NCBI RefSeq assembly: GCF_014489635.1
Contig: NZ_CP060828.1
Span: 8,730,001 to 8,794,000 of the forward strand
Reading direction: 5' to 3'
Source of the DNA: Streptomyces roseirectus
GTDB taxonomy: Bacteria > Actinomycetota > Actinomycetes > Streptomycetales > Streptomycetaceae
Length of the DNA stretch: 64,000 nt
The translations under genes and the position numbers were made by a program. The stretch's first letter is position 1. Every line of letters begins with the position of its first letter. The notes under the pieces are model-generated. The model was not told the origin of the DNA. It saw only the letters and a program-made list of their open reading frames with translations, and ran no database searches. Positions 47,353 to 55,550 of this stretch are shown one piece after another.

Positions 47353-48708
47353 ATGTTCGACACGATCCTCATCGCCAACCGGGGCGAGATCGCGCTGCGG
47401 GAGATCCGCGCCTGCAAGGAACTCGGCATCCGCAGCGTCCTCGCCCACTCCTCCCGCGACGCGGACACCCTGCCGGCGCGGCTGGCCGACGAGACGGTCT
47501 GTATCGGGCCGCCGCCGGCCAGACAGAGCTACCTGAACGCCGCGGTGATCCTCCAGGCCGCCCTGAACACCGGCGCGCAGGCCGTCCACCCCGGCTACGG
47601 CTTCCTCTCCGAGGACGCCGACTTCGCCGACGCCTGCCGGGCGGCCGGGATCACCCTCATCGGCCCGCCGCCCGAGGTCATGGCCGAACTGGGCAGCAAG
47701 GTGAGCGCACGCCGGCTCATGTCCCGCAACGGACTTCCCCTGCTGCCCGGCGCCACCGAACCCCTCGACCTGCCCGCCGCCCTCGACCTCGCCGAACGTG
47801 TCGGCTTCCCGCTGCTGATCAAGGCGGCGGCCGGGGGAGGCGGCCGGGGCATGGGGGTGGCCTGGGACGCCGGGACGCTCGCGGAGGTCTTCCGCACCAC
47901 GCAGGCCACCGCCGCGACCCTGTTCGGCGACGCCCGCGTCTACGCGGAGCGCTACCTGCGCCGCGCCCGCCACGTCGAGGTGCAGATCCTCGCCGACCAG
48001 CACGGCAACGTCGTCCACCTCGGGGAACGCGACTGCTCCATGCAGCGCCGCCACCAGAAGCTCATCGAGGAGTCGCCGGCCCCGGCGCTGCCCGCCGGCC
48101 TCGTCGCCCGGATCCGCGAAGCGGCGGTCACCGGCGCGCGGGCCGCCGGCTACCAGGGCGCGGGGACCTTCGAGTTCCTGGTCGAGTGCGCGGGCGACCT
48201 CGACGAGTTCTACTTCATGGAGGTCAACTGCCGCATCCAGGTGGAACATCCGGTGACGGAGATGGTCACCGGCATCGACCTCGTCGCCGAGCAGGTCCGC
48301 ATCGCGGCGGGCGAACCCCTGCGCCTGCGCCAGCAGGACGTCGTCCTGAACGGCACGGCGATCGAGTGCCGCATCAACGCCGAGGACCCCCGGCGCGGCT
48401 TCGCCCCGACCCCTGGCACCATCACCGAACTGAGCCTTCCCGCGGGCCCGTTCGTCCGGGTCGACACCCACGCCTTCCCCGGCTGCAAGATCGCCCCGGA
48501 GTACGACTCGATGATCGCGAAGATCATCGCCTGGGCCCCCGACCGGGACACCGCGATCGCCCGGATGCGCCGGGCCCTCGGCGAGACGACGGTACGCGGT
48601 GCGGGCATGCACACGACGGCCGGCTTCCTCGCGGACCTGATCGACTCGCCCGAGTTCCGCGCCGCGACGCACACCACGAGCCACGTCGACACGCTCACCA
48701 CCCGGTAG
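47353..48708 (+). CDS. accC: Biotin carboxylase
   Basis: A 451-residue ATP-grasp biotin carboxylase. It shows ILIANRGEIALREIRACKEL at the start, VHPGYGFLSEDADFA, the glycine-rich loop KAAAGGGGRGMGVAW, RDCSMQRRHQKLIEESPAP and FMEVNCRIQVEHPVTEM. The 451 residues match stand-alone AccC rather than the longer AccA-type fusions common in actinomycetes. It completes a dedicated malonyl-CoA supply. Its 3' end overlaps the convergent membrane protein gene by 14 bp. Confidence 0.95.
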   Translation: MFDTILIANRGEIALREIRACKELGIRSVLAHSSRDADTLPARLADETVCIGPPPARQSYLNAAVILQAALNTGAQAVHPGYGFLSEDADFADACRAAGITLIGPPPEVMAELGSKVSARRLMSRNGLPLLPGATEPLDLPAALDLAERVGFPLLIKAAAGGGGRGMGVAWDAGTLAEVFRTTQATAATLFGDARVYAERYLRRARHVEVQILADQHGNVVHLGERDCSMQRRHQKLIEESPAPALPAGLVARIREAAVTGARAAGYQGAGTFEFLVECAGDLDEFYFMEVNCRIQVEHPVTEMVTGIDLVAEQVRIAAGEPLRLRQQDVVLNGTAIECRINAEDPRRGFAPTPGTITELSLPAGPFVRVDTHAFPGCKIAPEYDSMIAKIIAWAPDRDTAIARMRRALGETTVRGAGMHTTAGFLADLIDSPEFRAATHTTSHVDTLTTR

Positions 48709-49615
48709 CTTCCCCGTCCCGCCGGGCCCGGACGACACCGGCCCGGCGGGCTCGGACGACCCCGGCCGCGACGAGCGCCGCGCACGCGACCGCGCTGACC
48801 GCCATGACCGTGACGAAACCGTCCGCCAGCGGCTCCACGAGCCGGCGGACGGCCACGTCCGCGACGGCCGGGCGCGGCGGCGCGGACGCCTGGGCCACCG
48901 CGAGGAGCAGCCGGGCCGCGCCGACCGCGCAGGCGACGGCCGCGAGCGCCACCGCCAGGGCACGGAAACGGCGCCGGGCCAGGAACAGCCCCGCGACCCC
49001 GAGCGCGACGGCGGCGGGCAGCAGCACCCGCGACAGCGTGTCCGTCACCCGCACCGCCTGCTCGCCGCGGTGCATCGCGTCGTTCTCGACCAGCCGGAAG
49101 GACAGGTCCAGCTCGCCGGGCAGCACCGACACCAGCGGGCCGGGCAGCCCCGCCTGCTCGCCCAGCCGGTCCACGGCGAGGCGCACGGTGAGGTCGAGCC
49201 CGCCGGGCGTCAGGTCCACGAACGAGGCGTCGTCCCGCAGGATCCCCACCAGCTCGGCGTGGCTCGTGCGCAGTGCCGCCCTCCAGGCCCACCGGAAGGC
49301 GGCACTGTCCACGACCGCCGGAGCGGCCTCGGCCACCATGCGCCGGACCCGCACGGCGCCGAGGACGGGGGAGACGGCCCCGGGAACCCGGTCCACCGCC
49401 TCGGCCAGCTGACGCTCCACCTGGTCCTCGATCTGCCGCTCCGCCGCCGGATCGGTGGGCAGCGGCGCGAGGGCCGCTACGAAACCCGACGTCGACAGCA
49501 GCGTGTCCTGCGTCCACGCCGTCGTCCCGTGGACCATGACGAGGCCCGCCGCGCCCGCGACGCAGAGCCCGGCGAAACAGGCTCGCAGTCGTGGACGCGA
49601 CGGGCGGGATAGCAC
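48695..49615 (-). CDS. Membrane protein of unknown function in the exporter operon
   Basis: A 306-residue protein with an N-terminal membrane helix (CFAGLCVAGAAGLVMVHGTTA), a large extracytoplasmic part of about 150 residues (LLSTSGFVAALAPLPTDPAAERQIEDQVERQLAEAVDRVPG) and two or three C-terminal helices (VLLPAAVALGVAGLFLA, LAVALAAVACAVGAARLLLAVA, VTVMAVSAVACAALVAAGVV). GTG 49615 is chosen because it lies 5 bp after the MMPL stop; no strong ribosome site is visible, so expression may rely on coupling. It could be an accessory to the MMPL exporter. No family is recognised with confidence. Confidence 0.75.
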   Translation of the reverse strand: MLSRPSRPRLRACFAGLCVAGAAGLVMVHGTTAWTQDTLLSTSGFVAALAPLPTDPAAERQIEDQVERQLAEAVDRVPGAVSPVLGAVRVRRMVAEAAPAVVDSAAFRWAWRAALRTSHAELVGILRDDASFVDLTPGGLDLTVRLAVDRLGEQAGLPGPLVSVLPGELDLSFRLVENDAMHRGEQAVRVTDTLSRVLLPAAVALGVAGLFLARRRFRALAVALAAVACAVGAARLLLAVAQASAPPRPAVADVAVRRLVEPLADGFVTVMAVSAVACAALVAAGVVRARRAGVVRARRDGEATGW

Positions 49616-49620
49616 CGGCG

Positions 49621-51849
49621 TTAGCCGCCGTGTTTGCCGGGGACCGGACTGCGGTCGTCGTCGGCCGGGGTCAGGGCGTGCAGCCGGCCCGGGGCGGTCG
49701 GGGCGTCGGGCGGGCCCTCGACGGACACGTGGGGCAGGATCCGGTCGAGCCACTTGGGCAGGTACCAGTTCCACTTCCCGAACAACTGCATCGCCGCCGG
49801 GACGAGGATCGTCCGCACGATCAGGGCGTCCAGCAGGATGGCCACGGCCACCCCGAGCCCGAACTCGGCGATGATGCGCATGCCCATGAACACGAAGGCC
49901 GTGAACACGCAGATCATGATGATCGCGACGGCCGTGATGATCTGCCCCGTGATGGCCTGGCCGCGCCGGACGGCGAAGTTGTTGTCACCGGTGCGCAGCC
50001 ACTCCTCGTGGATGCGGCTGACCAGGAACACCTCGTAGTCCATCGACAGCCCGAACAGGACGGCCAGCATCATCGGTGGCAGGAACGACTCCACCGGCCC
50101 GGCCGCACCCGCCCCCAGGGCGGACGAGCCCCAGCCCCACTGGAACACCGCGACCACGATGCCGAACCCGGCACCGGCCGACAGCAGGTTCATCACCGCC
50201 GCGGTCAGCGGGATCAGCACACTGCGGAACGCGAGCATCAGCAGCAGACAGCCAAGGAGGACGACGATGGTCACGAACAGCGGCATCTTCCCGCTCAGCG
50301 CGGCCGCGAAGTCCTTGTGTACGGCCGTCTGCCCGCCGACATGGACGGAGAGCCCGGCCTCCTCGTGCTCGGGGATCACCCGGTCGCGCAGCGTGTCGAT
50401 GAGCTTCGACGTCTGTTCCGACTGCGGGGACGTCGTCGGGATGACCTGCATGACCTGCACCGTCGCGCCGGGCGCGGCCGGCGGGACCCGCACGGACGCC
50501 ACTCCGGGAACGGACTCGATCGCCCGCCCGAGCTCGGTGAAGTCGGTCGCGGCCTGCGGCGACGGCACCTCCGCCACGAGCTGCAGCGGACCGTTGTGCC
50601 CGGGACCGAAGCCGTCGGCGAGCAGGTCGTACGCCTGCCGCGTGGTGGTGTCGGACGCGTTGTTGCCGGCGTCGGAGGACCCCAGCCGCATCGAGAAGAA
50701 CGGGATCACCAGCACCAGCATGGCCACGGTCGCCATGACCGTCAGCGACACCGGCCGCTTCTGCACGAACCCGGCCCAGCGCTCCCAGCCGTGGGAGATC
50801 TGCGCCTCGCTCGGGCCCTCGTTCGCCAGCTGGGCGCGCTGGCGGCGGCTGAGCACCCGCATCCTGAACAGCCCGAACAGGGCCGGCAGCAGGGTCACGG
50901 CGACCGCGACGGCGAACACCACCATGATCGCCGCCGACAGACCGATCCCGGACAGGATGCCGAACCCGAGCATGAGCAGGCCGAGCATCGCGACCGCGAC
51001 CGTACCGCCGGCGAAGATGACCGCCCGCCCGGAGGTGTTCATCGCCGTCACGGTCGCCTCTTCCGGACTGAGTCCGGCCCGGATGCCGTTGCGGTAGCGG
51101 GCGACGACGAACAGCGCGTAGTCGATGCCGACGCCGAGTCCGATGAACGCGGCGATGATCGGGGCGGTGCTGGGGACGCTCATCGCATGGGTGAGCAGGT
51201 CGATCGAGAAGATCGCGCCGCCCAGCGCCAGGACCGCGGCGATCAGCGGAATGGCCATCGCCACGAACGACCCGAACGCGAACAGCATGACGATCGCAGC
51301 GGCCAGCAGGCCGATCAGCTCGCTGCTCGACGTCGAGGGCTTGTCCAGCTCCCCGATGGCCGAACCCCCGAACTCCACCCGCAGACTGTCGCTGCGCAGC
51401 TCCGAGCCCAGGTCGACGACCTTCTGGATGTTGTCGGTGTCCAGGTTCTGGCGCTGCTTGGTGAAGGTGACCGACGCGTAGGCGGTCTCGCCGTCACGGC
51501 TGATCTGCGCCGCGCCCTGCGGGTCGAACGGGCTGGTCACCGCGCCGACCTCGGGCACCTCGGCGACCTCGGCCAGCATCCGGTCCACGTCGGCCTTGAC
51601 GGCCGGGTCGGTGACCTTGCCGCTGGTCGCGTGCAGCACGATCGTGCCCGAGTCGCCGGAGGTCCGCTTGAACTGACTCTCCATCAGTTCGAGGGCCTTG
51701 GTCGATTCGGTGCCGGGGAGGGTGTACTCCTCCGAGAAGGCCGCGCCGCCCGCGGCCCGCATGCCGCCCGCCAGGATCGCGACGAGGAGCAGCCAGCCGC
51801 CGATGACGATGAACCGGTGGCGGAAGCACCACCGCGCGATGGCGCTCAT
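49621..51849 (-). CDS. MMPL-family transporter
   Basis: A 742-residue RND-type exporter with the MMPL layout: helix 1 (FIVIGGWLLLVAILAGGM), an extracytoplasmic loop, a helix block (PIIAAFIGLGVGIDYALFVVARYRNG), a second helix and loop, and a second block with GLSMDYEVFLVSRIHEEW and GVAVAILLDALIVRTILVPAAMQLFG. These GIDYAL and SMDYEV motifs carry the proton-relay aspartate-tyrosine pairs. Likely exports the polyketide or confers self-resistance. Divergent from the response regulator, whose intergenic region carries the GTAC element. Confidence 0.92.
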   Translation of the reverse strand: MSAIARWCFRHRFIVIGGWLLLVAILAGGMRAAGGAAFSEEYTLPGTESTKALELMESQFKRTSGDSGTIVLHATSGKVTDPAVKADVDRMLAEVAEVPEVGAVTSPFDPQGAAQISRDGETAYASVTFTKQRQNLDTDNIQKVVDLGSELRSDSLRVEFGGSAIGELDKPSTSSSELIGLLAAAIVMLFAFGSFVAMAIPLIAAVLALGGAIFSIDLLTHAMSVPSTAPIIAAFIGLGVGIDYALFVVARYRNGIRAGLSPEEATVTAMNTSGRAVIFAGGTVAVAMLGLLMLGFGILSGIGLSAAIMVVFAVAVAVTLLPALFGLFRMRVLSRRQRAQLANEGPSEAQISHGWERWAGFVQKRPVSLTVMATVAMLVLVIPFFSMRLGSSDAGNNASDTTTRQAYDLLADGFGPGHNGPLQLVAEVPSPQAATDFTELGRAIESVPGVASVRVPPAAPGATVQVMQVIPTTSPQSEQTSKLIDTLRDRVIPEHEEAGLSVHVGGQTAVHKDFAAALSGKMPLFVTIVVLLGCLLLMLAFRSVLIPLTAAVMNLLSAGAGFGIVVAVFQWGWGSSALGAGAAGPVESFLPPMMLAVLFGLSMDYEVFLVSRIHEEWLRTGDNNFAVRRGQAITGQIITAVAIIMICVFTAFVFMGMRIIAEFGLGVAVAILLDALIVRTILVPAAMQLFGKWNWYLPKWLDRILPHVSVEGPPDAPTAPGRLHALTPADDDRSPVPGKHGG

Positions 51850-52189
51850 CGGCTGCCGCCCGGGAGCCCGGTCTGATGGTTGTCGAAATGGAGCACAACT
51901 CTGCCTTCATGACGTAGGTCGGGCTCAGCGCCTTGCCGCGCTGCGCGGTCCGCCCATCCCTGTGAAAACGGACCTTCCCGCAGCTCACAGCCTGCCTCCG
52001 GGCAGGCCCCGGCGTCGTCAGGCCACGACCTGATCCGCTTGTCCCGCCAGGGGGGTACGGCCCGGCGGCGTACATCCCTGGTCGTACGCGCGGGTGCGAC
52101 TGTCGCCCGACGGTCACTCGCCGCCGTCCGGCCTTGTACGGTGGGTGCCTGCAATGCCCCTGACCGACGTCCGCACCCGGAGGCCGGAG
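51850..52189. other. Divergent region between MMPL exporter and response regulator
   Basis: No gene is supported. It contains the GTAC element at 52055-52091 and a possible TACGGT -10 (52137-52142) for the response regulator, with an alternative in-frame ATG at 52154. Confidence 0.55.
52055..52091. promoter_or_regulatory. GTAC element shared with the sensor kinase promoter
   Basis: GTAC at 52055, 52070 and 52084 (pitch 15 and 14) mirrors 30999, 30984 and 30970. The core GTACATCCCTGGTCGTAC is identical, and the identity extends to 23 bp (52069-52091). Confidence 0.65.
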
Positions 52190-52897
52190 ATGACGATTCG
52201 GGTGGTCGTGGCCGACGACCACATCCTCGTACGGGCCGGTTTCAGCGTGCTCGTCAACGCTGCGGCGGAGATGGAGGTCGTCGCCGAGACCAGCACCGGC
52301 CGCGACACCGTGGCAGCCGGCCGCCGGCACCTGCCCGACATCATCCTGATGGACGTCCGGATGCCCGACATGGACGGCATCGAGGCCACCCGGCAGCTCC
52401 TGAGCGACCCGGCGACCGACTCCATCCGGGTCGTCATCCTCACCACCTTCGACCTCGACGAGTACGTGTTCGCCGCGCTCAAGGCCGGCGCCAGCGGCTT
52501 CCTCCTCAAGGACACCCCGCCCGAGCAACTGCTCGCCGGGATCCGCACGGTCGCCGCCGGCGACGCCCTCCTCGCGCCGAGCGTGACCCGCCGCCTCATC
52601 CGCGACTTCGTCAACCGCCCCGCCCTCGACACCGGCGTCTCACCCGCCCTCCTCGACGCGCTCACCGAACGCGAGCGGGAAGTCCTCGTCCACGTGGCCG
52701 CCGGGCACTCGAACACCGAGATCAGTGCCCAGCTCAACATCAGCGTCGCCACCGTCAAGACCCACGTCAGCCGGCTCTTCAGCAAGCTGGACGCGCACGA
52801 CCGCGCCCAACTCGTCGTCATCGCCTACGAGACCGGCCTCGTCGACCGCACCCGTCGCCACCAGGCCGGCCGCGACGGGGGCCGCGCCCACCTGTGA
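52190..52897 (+). CDS. LuxR/NarL-family response regulator
   Basis: A 235-residue regulator. Receiver domain with VVVADDHILVRAGF, phospho-acceptor D55 in IILMDVRMPD, and KAGASGFLLKD. DNA-binding domain LTEREREVLVHVAAGHSNTEISAQLNISVATVKTHVSRLFSKL (residues about 175-217). ATG 52190 follows GGAGG. No kinase is adjacent; the HisKA_3-type kinase at 31076 is the likely partner from family match, same strand and the duplicated promoter element. Confidence 0.93.
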   Translation: MTIRVVVADDHILVRAGFSVLVNAAAEMEVVAETSTGRDTVAAGRRHLPDIILMDVRMPDMDGIEATRQLLSDPATDSIRVVILTTFDLDEYVFAALKAGASGFLLKDTPPEQLLAGIRTVAAGDALLAPSVTRRLIRDFVNRPALDTGVSPALLDALTEREREVLVHVAAGHSNTEISAQLNISVATVKTHVSRLFSKLDAHDRAQLVVIAYETGLVDRTRRHQAGRDGGRAHL

Positions 52898-52904
52898 GGG
52901 AGCC

Positions 52905-53435
52905 TCAGCGGCCGGCTTCGGTGTCGCCCAGGGCCTCGTGCAGCCAGCTCCGTTCGGCCGTGCTGATGGCGCGGGCCATCAGGAGCATCCCGCGGCGGTA
53001 GGGGTCGGTGACCTCCTCGGCGGGCAGGGGGCGGTCGTCGTCGTAGAAGAAGCTCGCCGGGGTGTCCAGGAACTCCAGGCGTCTGCGCAGCACGGCGTCG
53101 CGCTGCTCGGGGTCGGGGAGCAGGGAGAGGAAGGCGAGCAGGGTGAAGAACCGGGCGTGGTCGGTGATGTCCTGCGGCGCCGGTTCCCGCAGCCGCCGCA
53201 GCAGCTCCGCGCGGCCGGCGTCGGTGAGGGTGAGGACGTAGCGCTGGGCGGCGGCCGTGCCGGGCTCGGTGTGCCGGGTCAGCAGACCGCGTTTCACCAG
53301 GCGGTTGATCGCCGGGTAGAGGCTGCCGTCGCTGACCGGCCTGGTGTGGCCGGACAGCTGTTCGACGCGACGGCGCAGCACGTAACCGTGCAGCGGTCCG
53401 TCCGCGAGATGACCGAGGATCGCGAGCTCCAGCAC
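52905..53435 (-). CDS. PadR-family transcriptional regulator
   Basis: A 176-residue PadR: winged helix starting LELAILGHLADGPLHGYVLRRRV with SDGSLYPAINRLVKRGLL and a C-terminal helical dimerisation part (ARFFTLLAFLSLLPDPEQRDAVLRRR). GTG 53435 is the family-typical start, directly before LELAILG. It is divergent from the alkyl sulfatase gene, and two related palindromes lie between them, so it probably represses the sulfatase and itself. Confidence 0.9.
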   Translation of the reverse strand: MLELAILGHLADGPLHGYVLRRRVEQLSGHTRPVSDGSLYPAINRLVKRGLLTRHTEPGTAAAQRYVLTLTDAGRAELLRRLREPAPQDITDHARFFTLLAFLSLLPDPEQRDAVLRRRLEFLDTPASFFYDDDRPLPAEEVTDPYRRGMLLMARAISTAERSWLHEALGDTEAGR

Positions 53436-53473
53436 GCCTTCATGGTCGCATGATCGGCGGATGCCTCGGATCG

Positions 53474-53534
53474 ATGTACCTCGAATCGACATGTTAGGTT
53501 CTTCGTGACCCGCATACCTTGAATCGAGGTATGC
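53474..53534. promoter_or_regulatory. Two PadR-type operators between padR and the sulfatase gene
   Basis: GCATACCT-N7-AGGTATGC (53512-53534) is a perfect palindrome. ATGTACCTCGAATCGACAT (53474-53492) is a weaker copy sharing the ACCTNGAATCG core. Their 38-bp centre spacing allows both promoters to be covered. Confidence 0.65.
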
Positions 53535-53574
53535 GCCCGCCCGCCGCACACCGACCTCGAAGGAAGACAAGGCC

Positions 53575-55509
53575 ATGCCCGACCCGACCGACGCCCCCCA
53601 GCCCCGCCCGGCCGGCCCCGTCACCGCCGCACGGCATGCCGCCGCCGTCGACGCGCTGCCGTGGGACGACCGGCGGGCGTTCGAGGACGTCCGGCGCGGA
53701 CGCGTCGCCGCCATCGAGCCGCCCGTCGTCCGCGACGCCTCGGGCCGCACGGTCTGGGACCTGACCGCGTACGCGTTCATCGAGGGCGACGCGCCCACGA
53801 CCGTGCACCCCAGCCTGTGGCGCCTGTCGGAACTGCACCGCAACCACGGCCTGTTCGAGGTCGCCGACGGCGTCTACCAGGTACGCGGCTACGACGCCGC
53901 GAACATGACGGTCGTCCTCGGCGAGCGCGGCTACGTCGTCATCGACACCCTCACCTGTGTCGAGACCGCCGAGGCGGCCCTTGACCTGGTCCGCCGCCAC
54001 CTCGGCGACCGCCCGGTCACCGCCGTCCTGCACACCCACGGCCACCTCGACCACTTCGGCGGCGTCGCGGGAGTCGTCGACGAGAAGGACGTCCGCTCGG
54101 GCCGCGTCCCGCTCGTCGCACCCGCCGGTTTCTACGAGCACGCCGTCAGCGAGAACGTCTCCGCGGGCCCGGCGATGAGCCGCCGCTCCGGCTTCATGTT
54201 CGGCCCCGGGCTGCCCAAGGGCGCGCGCGGGCACGTGATGAACGGCAGCTGCGCGGCCGTCGCGACCGGCAGGACCTCCCTGATCCGCCCCTCGCACGAG
54301 ATCCGCCGCACCGGCGAGGAACTGGTCCTCGACGGCGTCCGCCTCGTCTTCCAGTACGTGGCCGACACCGAGGCGCCCGCCGAGCTGACCGTCCACCTGC
54401 CCGAACGCCGGGCCCTGTGCATGGCCGAGCTGATCTCCCACCACATGCACAACCTCTACACGCTCCGAGGCGCACCCGTGCGCGACGCGGCGGCGTGGAG
54501 CGCCGCGATCGACGAGGCGCTGAACCTGTTCGGGGACACCGCCGACGTCATGTTCCTCGGCCACGGCTGGCCCGTCCGGGGCCAAGACGCCATCGCCGAA
54601 CTCCTCGGGGCGCACCGCGACCTCTACCGCTACCTCCACGACGAGACCCTGCGCCTGGCCAACCACGGCCACACCCCGGACGAGATCGCCGAACTCATCG
54701 AGCTGCCCGAGTCGCTGGACGCCTACTGGGCCAACCGCGGCACCTACGGCGCCACCCGCCACAACGTCAAGGCCGTCTACCAGCGCTACCTCGGCTGGTT
54801 CGACGGCAACCCCGCCCACCTCGACCCGCTGCCGCCCGCCCAGGCCGGACGCCGGTACGTCGAGCTGATGGGCGGCATCGACGCCGTGCTCGCCCACGCC
54901 CGCACCGCCCACGACACGGGCGAGGACCGCTGGGCCGCCGAACTCCTCGCGCACGCCCTCGCCGCCGACCCCGGACACCGGCCCGCCCGGCTGCTCCAGG
55001 CGGACGTCCTCGAACAGCTCGGCTACCGGTCCGAGGCGGCCCCCTGGCGCAACTTCTACCTCGTCGGCGCCCACGAACTGCGCCACGGCGCCCCCGCCGC
55101 CCGCCCGTCCGGCGGCCCCGGCCTCGTGTCCGGCATGACGACCGCCATGCTCCTCGACTACATGGCGATCCGCCTCAACGGCCCCGCCGCGGCCGGACTC
55201 CGGCTGCGCATCGGACTCGACGTCACCCCGGAACACCTCGGCGGCCCCACCGAGGACCGGCTTCTGATCGTCGTGGAGAACGGCGTCCTGCGCCACACCC
55301 CGCCCCCCTCCCTCCCCGAGCCGACCACCACCCTGCGCGCCACCCGCCCCGCCCTCGCGGCCCTCGCCCACGGCACCGCCCACCTCGACGAACTCCTCAC
55401 CGACAACACCGCCGAGGTGATTGGCGACCGCACCGCCCTCGACACCCTCCTCGGCCTCCTGGACACGTTCACCGGCACGTTCGAGGTGGTCACCCCGACC
55501 GGCCGCTGA
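53575..55509 (+). CDS. Alkyl/aryl sulfatase (SdsA1-type MBL fold)
   Basis: A 644-residue MBL-fold sulfatase. The zinc motif THGHLDHFGG lies near residue 155; further ligands are in ERRALCMAELISHHMHNLYT and FLGHGWPVRG. The middle has the alkyl-sulfatase dimerisation domain (YLGWFDGNPAHLDPLPP) and the C-terminus an SCP2-like sterol-carrier domain (LIVVENGVLRHT, DRTALDTLLGLLDTF). It cleaves primary alkyl sulfates such as SDS to alcohol and sulfate. No clear signal peptide is seen, unlike the secreted SdsA1. Confidence 0.92.
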   Translation: MPDPTDAPQPRPAGPVTAARHAAAVDALPWDDRRAFEDVRRGRVAAIEPPVVRDASGRTVWDLTAYAFIEGDAPTTVHPSLWRLSELHRNHGLFEVADGVYQVRGYDAANMTVVLGERGYVVIDTLTCVETAEAALDLVRRHLGDRPVTAVLHTHGHLDHFGGVAGVVDEKDVRSGRVPLVAPAGFYEHAVSENVSAGPAMSRRSGFMFGPGLPKGARGHVMNGSCAAVATGRTSLIRPSHEIRRTGEELVLDGVRLVFQYVADTEAPAELTVHLPERRALCMAELISHHMHNLYTLRGAPVRDAAAWSAAIDEALNLFGDTADVMFLGHGWPVRGQDAIAELLGAHRDLYRYLHDETLRLANHGHTPDEIAELIELPESLDAYWANRGTYGATRHNVKAVYQRYLGWFDGNPAHLDPLPPAQAGRRYVELMGGIDAVLAHARTAHDTGEDRWAAELLAHALAADPGHRPARLLQADVLEQLGYRSEAAPWRNFYLVGAHELRHGAPAARPSGGPGLVSGMTTAMLLDYMAIRLNGPAAAGLRLRIGLDVTPEHLGGPTEDRLLIVVENGVLRHTPPPSLPEPTTTLRATRPALAALAHGTAHLDELLTDNTAEVIGDRTALDTLLGLLDTFTGTFEVVTPTGR

Positions 55510-55550
55510 GGGCGCGGGCGGTTCCGGTGACGCCGGGCAGGGCCGTCCCC

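Noticed and set aside
49591..51876. Plus-strand frame opposite the MMPL exporter
   Set aside because: His/Arg/Asp-rich low-complexity translation; shadow of a well-defined transporter gene.
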